Shown: positions 33,757 through 42,843, counted from the stretch's first letter. The stretch is DNA of 64,000 nt from Halobellus litoreus (GCF_024464595.1 NZ_JANHAW010000003.1:1-64000); one strand, 5' to 3'. A program made the numbers and translations. Notes: generated by a model from the sequence alone, not told the origin.

Positions 33757-34737
33757 TCAGTCCGGAAGGGAGTCGGCGTTGACGACGTTCTCGATCTGAT
33801 CGCCCAGCAGGGCCGACCGGACGATGTCGGTGACTGTCCGCCGACGCTGTTCGTTCGCCTCCTCGCTGTACCAGGCGACGTGGGGCGTCGTGAGAATCCG
33901 ATCGTGGTCTCTGAGCGGATCGTCGGCCGACGGTGGTTCGTCGGGGAACACGTCGAGTCCGGCACCAGCGATCGCTCCGTCGTCGACGGCCGACAGCAGG
34001 GCCTCGCCGTCGACGATCGGCCCGCGGGCGACGTTCACGAAGTACGCCGACTCCTGCATCCGCTCGAACGCCGCGGCGTCGAAGAGGTCCCGCGTCTCGG
34101 GCGTCAGTGGCGAGTGGACGGTCACCAGATCCGAGCGGGCGAGCAGTTCCTCGAACTCCAGCAGCGTGGCAGGGTCGTCGGCGACGTCGTCGGCGGTCAG
34201 AAACGGATCGCTCGCGACGACGTCGGCCCCGAGCGCCGCCGCGCGCTGGCCCACGGCACGGCCGATCGCACCGTACCCGACGACGCCGACCGTCCGCGTC
34301 GAGAGGCGGTGAATCGGCGTCGCGACACCGCGGTCCCAGCCGCCGGCGGCGACGTCCTCGTCGTACCTCCCGAGTCCGCGAGCGAGCGCGAGGTACATCG
34401 TCAGCGCGTGGACCGAGACCTCCTCGGTGCAGTATTCGGGGACGTTCGTGACCGGGATGCCGCGTGCGGACGCCGCCTCCACGTCGATGTTGTCGACGCC
34501 GATGCCGTACCGCGAGACGACCCGACAGTTCTCGAGGGCGTCGATGGCCGCCGCGTCGAGGTCGTACCGGAGATTGATCACGGCGTCCGCCGCCGCGAGC
34601 GTCTCGTGAGCGTCGGTGGCTGTCCCGTCGATGCCCGACTGCAGTTCGACGACGTCGGCTACGTCGTCCAGCCCGTCGCGTTCGATCGAGAGATCCGCGA
34701 AATCGTGGTCCGTAACGACGACAGTGTACTGTGACAT
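33757..34737 (-). CDS. D-isomer 2-hydroxyacid dehydrogenase (CtBP/phosphoglycerate-dehydrogenase-like)
   Basis: 326 residues. NAD-binding 'GVVGYGAIGRAVG' (about 151-163). Catalytic residues are R238 in VARGPIVD, E267 in DVFPDEPP and H286 in TTPHVAW. The 'RYGIGVDNIDVEAA' segment is typical of the CtBP-like branch. It interconverts 2-keto acids and D-2-hydroxy acids with NAD(P)H. In sulfolactate users such an enzyme (SlcC) oxidises (S)-sulfolactate. In sugar-acid pathways it could reduce glyoxylate or hydroxypyruvate. It lies 8 bp downstream of the enolase-superfamily dehydratase gene, so both are co-transcribed. Confidence 0.82.
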   Translation of the reverse strand: MSQYTVVVTDHDFADLSIERDGLDDVADVVELQSGIDGTATDAHETLAAADAVINLRYDLDAAAIDALENCRVVSRYGIGVDNIDVEAASARGIPVTNVPEYCTEEVSVHALTMYLALARGLGRYDEDVAAGGWDRGVATPIHRLSTRTVGVVGYGAIGRAVGQRAAALGADVVASDPFLTADDVADDPATLLEFEELLARSDLVTVHSPLTPETRDLFDAAAFERMQESAYFVNVARGPIVDGEALLSAVDDGAIAGAGLDVFPDEPPSADDPLRDHDRILTTPHVAWYSEEANEQRRRTVTDIVRSALLGDQIENVVNADSLPD

Positions 34738-34745
34738 CTGTGCGA

Positions 34746-36011
34746 TCAGACGATCAGATCGTAGCCGTCGACGAGGAACTGTTCACAGAGGTCGCGGTTC
34801 AACTCGACGCCCAGTCCGGGGCCCTCGGGCACGTCGATGTACCCGTCTTCGAGGATCGGACCGGAGCCGTCGACGCGCGAGCACATCTCGTTCCACCACG
34901 GGACGTCGCGGGAGTGCCACTCCATACAGAGGAAGTTCGGAATCGCCGCGGAGACGTGCGCGCCGGCGACCGTCCCGAGGGGACTGGAGATGTTGTGCGA
35001 GGCGATCGGGATCCCGTACAGATCGCACACGGTCGCGATGTCGACGTACTCGCCGAGCCCGCCGCACTTGTTGACGTCCGGAGCGGCGATGTCCATCATC
35101 CCCTCGCGTGCGGCCGTGTTGAACTGGTTGGTCTTCACGAGGTTCTCCCCGGTCAGGACCGGCGTGTCGAGCGCCGCCGTGACCCGCTTTTGCGACTCGG
35201 TCTTCTCCGGCGGGACGGGGTCTTCGAGCCACGCGAGGTCGAACCGTTCGAGTTTCTTTCCCAGGCGGATCGCCGTCTCGGTCGTGAAGTTCCAGTGGAG
35301 GTCCATCCCGAGGTCGACGTCGTACCCGATCTCGTCGCGGACGGCCTCGACGAGGCTGACCTTGTGCTCCAGCGCCTCGTTGTCCATCCGCCGGTTCGCC
35401 TCGTCGTACTCGCTGTGCGTCGGGACGTCGAGGTCGAACTTCAGCGCCTCGAATCCCTCGTCGACGACCTCCCGGGCGGCGCGGGCGTAGGACTCGGGCG
35501 TGTACACGTCGGTGGGGTCGTGTTCGCTGGCCTCGCCGAGGGACTCGCCGCCGTGGGTGTCGCAGTAGATCTTGATCTCGTCCCGGTACTTCCCGCCGAG
35601 AAGTTCGTAGACGGGCACGTCGAACAGTTTGCCCTTGATGTCGTAACAGGCAGTCTCGATCGCGGTGAAGGCGGCCTGTCCGATCCGACCGGTCCCCGTG
35701 TAGCGCTGTTCGAGCAGTTCGCGGACGCGGTCGGTGTCCAGCGGGTTCTCGCCCGTCAGGTCGACCTCCATCCGACCGGCCATATCGAGTGCGGCCTCTG
35801 CGCGGAAGGTTTCGCCGAGACCGTAGACGCCGGCGTCCGTCTCGACCTTGACGATCCCCCACGTGAAGTTGCCCGCGATGGCCATCGTCTCGATGGCCGT
35901 GATCTCCACGTCGCGTTCGGGCGGTCGGTGCGTCTCGTCCATCCCCATATCTCGCCACGGGACGCCGCCGCCCTGTGGAATCCGATAGTCCGGTTGGTCG
36001 TCTTGCGCCAT
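34746..36011 (-). CDS. Enolase-superfamily sugar-acid dehydratase (mandelate racemase/MLE type)
   Basis: 421 residues from the ATG at 36011 (MAQDDQP...; a GTG one codon earlier). The capping domain is followed by the barrel with 'ALKFDLDVP' (general base strand, here without the KxK pair of racemases), metal ligands in 'DLGMDLHWNF', 'AWLEDPVPP' and 'TGENL', and the 'ASHNISSP' His. Haloferax xylonate dehydratase (XacD) belongs to this superfamily, which suggests a pentonate or related aldonate as substrate. Product: a 2-keto-3-deoxy acid for the aldolase at 25334. It heads a two-gene unit with the 2-hydroxyacid dehydrogenase. Confidence 0.82.
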   Translation of the reverse strand: MAQDDQPDYRIPQGGGVPWRDMGMDETHRPPERDVEITAIETMAIAGNFTWGIVKVETDAGVYGLGETFRAEAALDMAGRMEVDLTGENPLDTDRVRELLEQRYTGTGRIGQAAFTAIETACYDIKGKLFDVPVYELLGGKYRDEIKIYCDTHGGESLGEASEHDPTDVYTPESYARAAREVVDEGFEALKFDLDVPTHSEYDEANRRMDNEALEHKVSLVEAVRDEIGYDVDLGMDLHWNFTTETAIRLGKKLERFDLAWLEDPVPPEKTESQKRVTAALDTPVLTGENLVKTNQFNTAAREGMMDIAAPDVNKCGGLGEYVDIATVCDLYGIPIASHNISSPLGTVAGAHVSAAIPNFLCMEWHSRDVPWWNEMCSRVDGSGPILEDGYIDVPEGPGLGVELNRDLCEQFLVDGYDLIV

Positions 36012-36090
36012 CACCTGTGGAGTCGTAGATGCCCGGATTAAAGATTGTGGTGACGACGGGGACCGGATGATGGCGTCAGTAGAGAGACGA

Positions 36091-36178
36091 CGGACCGAAC
36101 AGTGGTGTCATCGCGAAGACGAAGCGGACCGAACGGTGGTGTCATCGCGAAGACGAAGCGGACCGAACGGTGGTGTCC
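36091..36178. repeat. 34-bp tandem repeat, about 2.6 copies
   Basis: Copies at 36091-36124 and 36125-36158 differ at one base (a/g at position 11), and a partial third runs to 36178. The repeat begins in the gap after the dehydratase gene and runs into the 3' end of the GH3 gene. There it encodes the last codons and the stop (36142). A copy-number change would alter the GH3 C-terminus. Confidence 0.85.
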
Positions 36179-38376
36179 GCGACTGCGGGCCGGGTGTCGG
36201 GGCAATAGGGGTCGCCGACCAGATCGACCGACTCCCGTCCCCGACAGTCGCCGGCGGACCGCGCCACTTCGAGGTCGACGCGACCCGGATCGACCACGGA
36301 GCGATCCTCCGCACCACAGGCTGCCAGCGCGCCGGTTCGGAGCTCGAAGTCGACTTCGACGCGCTTGCCGGCCGCCAGGTCGACCCGGCGGAACCCCACG
36401 AGCTCCCGAACCGGCCGAACGGTGCGCCCTCCGCGGTGACGGGCGTACAGCTGGACGACCTCGGCGCCGCGCCTGTCCGCCACGTTCTCGACCGCGACCG
36501 AGGCCGTCAGCGTCCCGTCGGTCGGGGCAGACTCGGGCACGGCGGGAGTCCCGTACGAGAACCGGGCGTAGCTCTCGCCGTGTCCGAAGGGGAAAAGCGG
36601 CGTTTCCGGAGTGAATACGTACTCCCCCCGCGAGACCGGGGGCTGGCGGTAGTGGACCGGGAGTTGCCCGGCCGTTCGCGGGAGCGAGACCGGGAGCCGC
36701 CCGCCGGGGTCCGCGCCGAGGAGCACGTCGGCGACGGCCGGTCCCCCCTGTTGGCCAGGGAGCCACGCGAGCAGCGTCGCGTTCGCCCGGTCCACCGTTT
36801 CGGGGACGGCCAGCGGCCGACCGCTCACGAGCACGACGACGACGGGCGTCCCGGTGGAGGCCACGCGGCGGATCAATTCAGCCTGCCGACCGGGAAGCCC
36901 GAGTTCCGCTCGATCGAGCCCCTCACCGGCCGTGCCGGAGGAGTTGCGCTCGACGTCGATGCCGGATCGGCCGCCGACGCAGGCGACGACGGCGTCGACG
37001 TCGCTCGCCAACTCGACGGCCTCGTCGACGTCGTCGGTCGGTCCCGCTCGGATGCCACAGCCGCGAGCGTGTTCGACCGTCCCCAGCCGCTCGGACAGCG
37101 CCTCCCGCGGCGTCACGACGTCGATGTCCCCGTCAGCGTTCTCCGCGCCCGCGTAGGAGTAGTTCCCGAGCAGGTTCCGGGGCTCGTCGGCGCTGGGGCC
37201 GACGACCGCGACAGCACTGTCCGCGGAGAGCGGGAGGATCCCGTCGTTCTCCAGGAGCACCTGCGACCGCCGGGCGGCGCGGCGAGCGAGCGAGCGCATC
37301 GCGTCGGTCCCGAACGCCGCGGAGGCAGTCTCGGGATCGGGGCTGCCGTCGGTGAAGAGCCCCGCGCGGGCCTTCTGGCCGAGGTGCCGGCGGACCGCAC
37401 GGTCGACGAGCGATTCGTCGACGTCGCCGTCCGCGACGGCCGCGACCAGCCGATCGCCGAAACACTCGGTCTCCGGCAGTTCGACGTCGACGCCGGCGGA
37501 CAGCGCCAGCACGCCGGCCGCTCGTCTGTCGGGCGCGACGCCGTACTCGGTCGCCAGCAGTTCGATACCGCGGCCGTCGGAGACGACGGTTCCCTCGAAT
37601 TCCCACTCCTCGCGCAGCAGGTCGGTGAGGAGCCGACGGTTCGCGTGGCAGGGGGTCCCGTCGACGGTGTTGTATGCGGCCATCACGGAGGACGCGCCGG
37701 CGTCGAGACCGGCGCGAAACGGGCGGAGGTCGGCGTCGCGCATCTCTCGCAGCGACGTCGTCGGACGGGCGCGGTTCCGTCCGCCGACCGGCCGGCCGTG
37801 ACCGACGAAGTGCTTGAGCGTCGGTTCGACGCCCGCATCGAGGAGCCCCGAGACGACCCCCTGGGTCAGTGCGGCGGCCAACGCCGGATCTTCGCCCAAC
37901 GTCTCCTCGATTCGGCCCCACCGCGGTTCGACGCCGAGGTCCGCGACGGGCGAGAGCGTCAGTTGCGAACCGATCGCGCGCAACTGTTCGCCGACGGCGT
38001 TCGCGACCTCCCTGGCGAGCGTCGGGTCCCAGCTACTCGCGATGCCGATTGCTTGCGGAACGGTCGCCCCGCGCCGGCCGGCGTAGCCACAGAGGCTCTC
38101 TTCGCGCACGAAGGCCGGAATCCCGTGCGGCGTCTCCGACCGCAGGTACGACTGGAGGTCGGCGACGACGGCGGCGAGTTCCGACGGCGCCAGCCCGCTC
38201 TCACGACCCACGCGGGTCACGCGGCCGATACCGCAGGGAATGACGTCGCGGGCGCGATCCGGCGAGAACCGACCGTCTTCCAGCAGGGAGCCGATCCGCA
38301 CGGTCCCCAGCTGTGCGACCTTCGATTCCAGCGACATCTCGGCGACGAGTCGGTTCGCGTACGGAACGTCGGTCAT
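36142..38376 (-). CDS. GH3 family glycosidase (beta-glucosidase/xylosidase-like)
   Basis: 744 residues from MTDVPYANRL; longer readings add a low-quality leader. Domain 1 (1-310) has 'KHFVGHGRPVGGRNRA' (K188-H189 substrate contacts) and the nucleophile D267 in VVSDGRG (SDG instead of the common SDW). Domain 2 (about 340-560) has 'LLENDGILPL' and 'GLPGRQAELIRRVA'. The end (about 650-720) is a fibronectin-III-like domain. There is no signal peptide, so action on imported oligosaccharides is likely. Activity on beta-glucosides or beta-xylosides cannot be decided. The last residues derive from a 34-bp tandem repeat. Divergent from the GH31 gene. Confidence 0.85.
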   Translation of the reverse strand: MTDVPYANRLVAEMSLESKVAQLGTVRIGSLLEDGRFSPDRARDVIPCGIGRVTRVGRESGLAPSELAAVVADLQSYLRSETPHGIPAFVREESLCGYAGRRGATVPQAIGIASSWDPTLAREVANAVGEQLRAIGSQLTLSPVADLGVEPRWGRIEETLGEDPALAAALTQGVVSGLLDAGVEPTLKHFVGHGRPVGGRNRARPTTSLREMRDADLRPFRAGLDAGASSVMAAYNTVDGTPCHANRRLLTDLLREEWEFEGTVVSDGRGIELLATEYGVAPDRRAAGVLALSAGVDVELPETECFGDRLVAAVADGDVDESLVDRAVRRHLGQKARAGLFTDGSPDPETASAAFGTDAMRSLARRAARRSQVLLENDGILPLSADSAVAVVGPSADEPRNLLGNYSYAGAENADGDIDVVTPREALSERLGTVEHARGCGIRAGPTDDVDEAVELASDVDAVVACVGGRSGIDVERNSSGTAGEGLDRAELGLPGRQAELIRRVASTGTPVVVVLVSGRPLAVPETVDRANATLLAWLPGQQGGPAVADVLLGADPGGRLPVSLPRTAGQLPVHYRQPPVSRGEYVFTPETPLFPFGHGESYARFSYGTPAVPESAPTDGTLTASVAVENVADRRGAEVVQLYARHRGGRTVRPVRELVGFRRVDLAAGKRVEVDFELRTGALAACGAEDRSVVDPGRVDLEVARSAGDCRGRESVDLVGDPYCPDTRPAVADTTVRSASSSR

Positions 38377-38461
38377 CGGTACTCGGTACCTCGTGACGCG
38401 GGGGTAAAAAATCGACACCCGACGGCGTAGTTTTATTATCGAGAGACGCGCCGTCCCGGGT

Positions 38462-40825
38462 ATGGCGATACGCGAACGCATTACCGTCGACGCAGTAGCC
38501 GACTACGCCGTCGAAGGGCACGCGGTGCACCTCGAGTGTGACGTGGCCGCCCCCGAAACGGTGACGCCCCGCACTGTTCCGGTCACGCTCGAAGTCCACG
38601 GCCCCCGGACGTTCGAGTTCGAACTTCGCGCGAATCCCGAGGTCGACGCGGAACGCGAGTATCCGCCGCTGGACACCGACGCCATCGGCGGAAACGCCGA
38701 CTTCGACGCGACCGAGGCCGACGAGGCGCTGATCGTCGAGACGGGTGCACTCGACATCACGATCGGACTCGACGAGTGGTCCTTCGCCGTCGCCGACGCC
38801 GAAACCGGCGAGACGGTGTTCGAGGAGCAGCGAGCCGATCCCGACGTGTTCGGCCGGCAGCGCACCGAGGCGCTCGGGTTCACCCAGGAGGAGATCAATC
38901 ACAACCCGCGGCGGATCGCCGAGGCTGGCACCGCCTTCCGGCTCTCGCCGGACGAAAAGATCTACGGCGCGGGCGAGCAGTTCGTCGAGTTCGACCGCAG
39001 GGGACGGGAGTTGGACCTGTGGCACGAGGAACCGCTCGGCACCGAGACCGAGCGGGCGTACAAGAACATCCCGTTTCACCTCTCGACGAACGGGTATGGG
39101 ATGTTGCTCGACACGACCGCCCGCGTCCGATACGACTTCGGCAAGTCGTCGACGGCGACGGGGACGATATCGGTCGCGGACGATCGCTTCGCGTTCGTGT
39201 TCTTCTACGGTCCCGACTTCCGCGACGTCATTCGGCGGTACACGGCGGTCACGGGTCGGCCGTCGCGTCCGCCGAAGTGGGCGTTCGGCACCTGGATGTC
39301 CCGGCTCGGGTACGAGTCCCGGGAGGAGTTGGAGTCGGTGGCGACCCGTCTCCGCGAGGAGTCGATCCCCAGCGACGTGCTGCACCTCGACCCGTTCTGG
39401 ATGCGGGCGAAGAAGTCGACCGATCTCGTTTGGGACACCGAGCAGTTCCCCAATCCCGAGGGAATGATCGAGGGACTGCGCGAGGACGACTTCCGGCTCT
39501 CTCTGTGGGAACACCCCCACGTTCCGGTCGGCACGGACGCGTTCGACGAAGGCGCGAGCGAGGGGTACTTCGTCGCGGACGGGACCGGCAAGCCGTACGT
39601 GATGGACCACACGTGTCAGGGCGACTACCGCGGCGCGCTCGTCGACTTCACTGACCCCGCGGCCGTGGAGTGGTGGAAAGACAAACACCGACGGCTCTTA
39701 GAGCAGGGCGTGTCGGTGTTCAAGACGGACTACGGCGAGTACGTGCCCGAGGACGCGGTCTTCGCGAACGGAAAGAGCGGGAGGGCGATGCACAACCTCT
39801 ACCCGTATCTCTACAACGAGGCCGTATACGACGTCGTCGGCGAGGTCAACGGCGAGGACGAGGCCCTCGTCTGGGGGCGGTCGGCCTGGACCGGGAGCCA
39901 GGCCTTTCCGATGCACTGGGGGGGCGACCCACAGACGAGTTGGAACGGAATGAGCGCCGCGCTTCGGGGCGGGCTCTCGGCGTCGCTATCCGGGATCGCG
40001 TTCTGGAGCCACGACATCGGCGGCTTCAGAGGGACGCCCAGCGACGCGGTGTACACGCGCTGGGCGCAGTTCGGGCTCCTCTCCTCGAACGCGCGCTGTC
40101 ACGGGACGACGCCGCGAGAGCCGTGGGAGTTCGGGGAAGACGCGCTCGACGTGTTCCGGGAGTACGCTCGGCTCCGCTATCGGTTGCTGCCGTATCTGTA
40201 CACTTACGCCGAGATAGCCGCCCGCACCGGTCTCCCGGTGGTTCGCCCGCTCGTGTTGGAGTACCAGGACGACCCCACCGTTCACCGAATGGACACCCAG
40301 TACCTGCTGGGCGAGGACCTCCTCGTCGCGCCCGTGTTCACCGATAGCGGCGTTTGCTCCGTGTATCTGCCCGACGGCGAGTGGCGTGACCGGCGCTCGG
40401 GCGAGCGCTACGAGGGCGGACAGCGGGTCCGAATGGACGTCGGACTCGAGGAGATGCCCGTGTTCGTTCGCGGGGGGAGCATCGTCCCGCAGCGCGAACC
40501 GACGCAGTCGGTCCGACCGGGAACGCCCGAAAATCTGGAACTGGTGGCGACGCTCGCCGCCAACAAAGCGAGTGGCCGCGTCTACGACGTCGACGACGAC
40601 AGTATGCTCGAAGCGAGCGTCGAACGTACTGACGACGCACTGTCCGTCCACACTGGGAGTCCCACGGCCGACCGCGTGACCGTCGTCGTTCACGACGTCG
40701 ACCCCGAGACAGTAGTCGTCGACAGCGAGACGGCAACGCCCGTCGACGGCAGCCCCGAGGAAGGCGAGTGGGCAGTCGAGGACTCCACACTCACGGTCGT
40801 CGCATCCGGCCGCCGCGAGGAGTGA
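38462..40825 (+). CDS. GH31 family glycosidase (YicI-like alpha-xylosidase)
   Basis: 787 residues. An N-terminal beta-sandwich (to about 265) is followed by the (beta/alpha)8 barrel: 'PPKWAFGTWMSR', 'LHLDPFWM', then nucleophile D423 in FKTDYGE and acid/base D489 in HWGGD, and 'FWSHDIGGF'. FKTD[FY]GE with HWGGD is the YicI alpha-xylosidase pattern, and YicI releases xylose from alpha-xylosides such as isoprimeverose. The Trp/Arg set of sulfoquinovosidases (YihQ) is not recognised. Cytoplasmic; no signal peptide. It starts 85 bp from the GH3 start on the other strand, and is followed by the ABC ATPase gene 50 bp on. Confidence 0.88.
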   Translation: MAIRERITVDAVADYAVEGHAVHLECDVAAPETVTPRTVPVTLEVHGPRTFEFELRANPEVDAEREYPPLDTDAIGGNADFDATEADEALIVETGALDITIGLDEWSFAVADAETGETVFEEQRADPDVFGRQRTEALGFTQEEINHNPRRIAEAGTAFRLSPDEKIYGAGEQFVEFDRRGRELDLWHEEPLGTETERAYKNIPFHLSTNGYGMLLDTTARVRYDFGKSSTATGTISVADDRFAFVFFYGPDFRDVIRRYTAVTGRPSRPPKWAFGTWMSRLGYESREELESVATRLREESIPSDVLHLDPFWMRAKKSTDLVWDTEQFPNPEGMIEGLREDDFRLSLWEHPHVPVGTDAFDEGASEGYFVADGTGKPYVMDHTCQGDYRGALVDFTDPAAVEWWKDKHRRLLEQGVSVFKTDYGEYVPEDAVFANGKSGRAMHNLYPYLYNEAVYDVVGEVNGEDEALVWGRSAWTGSQAFPMHWGGDPQTSWNGMSAALRGGLSASLSGIAFWSHDIGGFRGTPSDAVYTRWAQFGLLSSNARCHGTTPREPWEFGEDALDVFREYARLRYRLLPYLYTYAEIAARTGLPVVRPLVLEYQDDPTVHRMDTQYLLGEDLLVAPVFTDSGVCSVYLPDGEWRDRRSGERYEGGQRVRMDVGLEEMPVFVRGGSIVPQREPTQSVRPGTPENLELVATLAANKASGRVYDVDDDSMLEASVERTDDALSVHTGSPTADRVTVVVHDVDPETVVVDSETATPVDGSPEEGEWAVEDSTLTVVASGRREE

Positions 40826-40875
40826 ATTTATTAGGAGAGATGTTAAACAGTGACGTAATCGACCTCAGAAACACT

Positions 40876-42009
40876 ATGGGACGTTTACAACTGAACGATC
40901 TGACGAAGGTGTTCGAATCGGACGGCAGCGACATCGTCGCGGTCGACGAACTCAACCTCGACATCCGTGACGGGGAGTTCCTCGTGCTCGTCGGTCCGTC
41001 CGGGTGCGGGAAATCGACGACGCTGCGGTGCATCGCCGGACTCGAACGGGCGAGTTCGGGAAGCATACTCCTCGACGATCGCGATATCACGTACGACAAG
41101 CCCAAGGAGCGCGAGATGGCGATGGTGTTCCAGAACTACGCGCTCTACCCGCACATGTCGGTCCGAAAGAACATCGGATACGGGCTGAAGATCACGACCG
41201 ATCTCTCGAAAAGCGAGATCGACGAACGCGTCGAAGACACGGCCGAGTTGCTCGAGATCAGAGAGTTACTGAACAAAGAACCCGGAGATCTCTCGGGGGG
41301 ACAGCAACAGCGGGTCGCGCTCGGACGGGCGATTATCCGAGAGCCGGAAGTGTTCCTGATGGACGAACCGCTGTCGAACCTCGACGCGAAACTGCGGACG
41401 ACGATGCGGACCGAGATCCAGCAGCTCCAGCAGGACATGGACATCACGACGATATACGTCACGCACGACCAGACGGAGGCGATGACGATGGGCGACCGCA
41501 TCGCCATCCTCGATCAGGGACAACTCCAGCAGATCGGCGAACCGCTCGAGTGCTACCACCAGCCCACCAACCGGTTCGTCGCCGGGTTCATCGGGTCACC
41601 CTCGATGAACTTCCTTTCGGTCCGGCAGAACGGGACGACGCTGGTGCACGAGGAGTTCGAGTACCGAATTACCGAAGACACCAGAGACGCCCTCGACGAG
41701 AGCAGCCGGGACCTGACGCTGGGGATCCGCCCCGAGCACATCCGGCTCACAGACTCGGACGCGCAGAACGCGATCGAGACCACGGTAGAAGTCGTCGAAC
41801 CGATGGGGGAAGTGACGTACGCCTACTTCCAGATCGGCGACCAGACCTACACGGCAAGCATCGAGGGCGAGCGTCGGATCCAGTCGGGTGAGGAGGTACA
41901 CGTTGTGTTCCCGGAACCCAAGATCCACATTTTCGACGGGGAGACCGGCGAGGCGATCAAGAACAGCGAACTCGGAGAGGCGGCCGACACCACGACGATT
42001 CAGGCCTGA
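40876..42009 (+). CDS. Sugar ABC transporter ATP-binding protein (MalK/UgpC-like)
   Basis: 377 residues from MGRLQLND; a Met 12 codons upstream is open, but a TATA-like gaatttatta at 40824-40833 would place the transcript start just before the later ATG. Walker A GPSGCGKST at 40-48, Q-loop 'MVFQNYALYPHMSV', signature LSGGQQQR near 139, Walker B 'VFLMDEP', then the MOI/TOBE regulatory domain (about 240-377: 'GFIGSPSMNF', 'LGIRPEHI'). It energises the sugar importer whose permeases are at 31655-33509. It is separated from them by 7 kb, an unusual arrangement unless the ATPase is shared among importers. Confidence 0.88.
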   Translation: MGRLQLNDLTKVFESDGSDIVAVDELNLDIRDGEFLVLVGPSGCGKSTTLRCIAGLERASSGSILLDDRDITYDKPKEREMAMVFQNYALYPHMSVRKNIGYGLKITTDLSKSEIDERVEDTAELLEIRELLNKEPGDLSGGQQQRVALGRAIIREPEVFLMDEPLSNLDAKLRTTMRTEIQQLQQDMDITTIYVTHDQTEAMTMGDRIAILDQGQLQQIGEPLECYHQPTNRFVAGFIGSPSMNFLSVRQNGTTLVHEEFEYRITEDTRDALDESSRDLTLGIRPEHIRLTDSDAQNAIETTVEVVEPMGEVTYAYFQIGDQTYTASIEGERRIQSGEEVHVVFPEPKIHIFDGETGEAIKNSELGEAADTTTIQA

Positions 42010-42063
42010 ATTCCGTTTGTTTCTCGCGAACATTCAAGTGTCTGCTCACCATACGGTTGCGAT

Positions 42064-42843
42064 ATGACAGAGAGACCAGCGACGGCGGATTCGGGGCGAC
42101 GCGTGCAGGCCGTCCAGATCTCCTGCGACATCCTGCAGGCGTTGCGCGAGAAGGACGGCGCCGGTGTCTCCGAACTCGCAGATCACCTGGGCCGCTCGAA
42201 AGCGACCGTTCACAGCCACCTGGCGACGCTGGCCGACAACGAGTTCGTCGTGAAACGAGACGGCGTCTACGAAGTCAGTCTCCGCTTCGTCGACATCGGC
42301 GAGTACGCGAAGAACCAGGTGGACATTTACGAGGTCACGAAGGAGGAACTCGATCGCCTCGCCGAGGAGACCGGCGAGGTGGCGCAGTTCATGGTCGAAG
42401 AACACGGCCGCGGGGTCTATCTGCACAAGGCACGTGGGGAGAACGCCATCCAGACCGCATCCTACGTCGGGAATCGGAAGTACCTCCACTGCACGGCGCT
42501 CGGAAAGGCGATTCTCTCTCAATTGTCCGAGGCACGGATCGAACAGATCATCGATCGACACGGGCTTCCCCAGCGGACGGAGAACACGGTTTCGACCCGC
42601 GAGGCGCTGTTCGACGCCCTCGACACCGTCCGCAGTCAGGGTGTCGCCTACGACGACGAGGAAGTGCTCCAAGGGCTCCGCTGCGTCGCGGCCCCGATCA
42701 ACCACCCGACCGGCGATCTCCACGGCGCGATCAGTATTTCGGGGCCGACCAGTCGATTCAAGGGCGACCGCTTCCACGAGGAACTCCCCGAAATCGTCCA
42801 GGGAGCGGCGAACATCATCGAGGTCAACGCGACTCAACTGTAG
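42064..42843 (+). CDS. IclR-family transcriptional regulator (XacR-like)
   Basis: 259 residues. An N-terminal winged helix (about 13-75) reads 'VQAVQISCDILQALREKD', then 'VSELADHLGRSKATVHSHLATL'. The effector domain follows from about 90 ('LAEETGEVAQFMVEEHGRGVYLH', 'LHCTALGKAILSQLSE' and the C-terminal 'RCVAAPINHPTGDLHGAISISGP'). IclR proteins bind promoters as dimers and sense aromatic acids or sugar-derived acids. In Haloferax the IclR-type XacR controls pentose catabolism. This gene, at the end of the sugar island, is the obvious local regulator. It starts 54 bp after the ATPase gene. Confidence 0.85.
   Translation: MTERPATADSGRRVQAVQISCDILQALREKDGAGVSELADHLGRSKATVHSHLATLADNEFVVKRDGVYEVSLRFVDIGEYAKNQVDIYEVTKEELDRLAEETGEVAQFMVEEHGRGVYLHKARGENAIQTASYVGNRKYLHCTALGKAILSQLSEARIEQIIDRHGLPQRTENTVSTREALFDALDTVRSQGVAYDDEEVLQGLRCVAAPINHPTGDLHGAISISGPTSRFKGDRFHEELPEIVQGAANIIEVNATQL

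Noticed and set aside
36091-36178. CRISPR-like repeat
   Set aside because: The copies are tandem with no spacers, lie at a gene end, and no cas gene is present.
38462-40825. GH31 enzyme as a sulfoquinovosidase (YihQ)
   Set aside because: It would fit the sulfosugar idea, but the FKTDYGE/HWGGD arrangement and the LHLDPFWM segment match YicI-type alpha-xylosidases, and I do not see the Trp/Arg substrate-binding set of YihQ.
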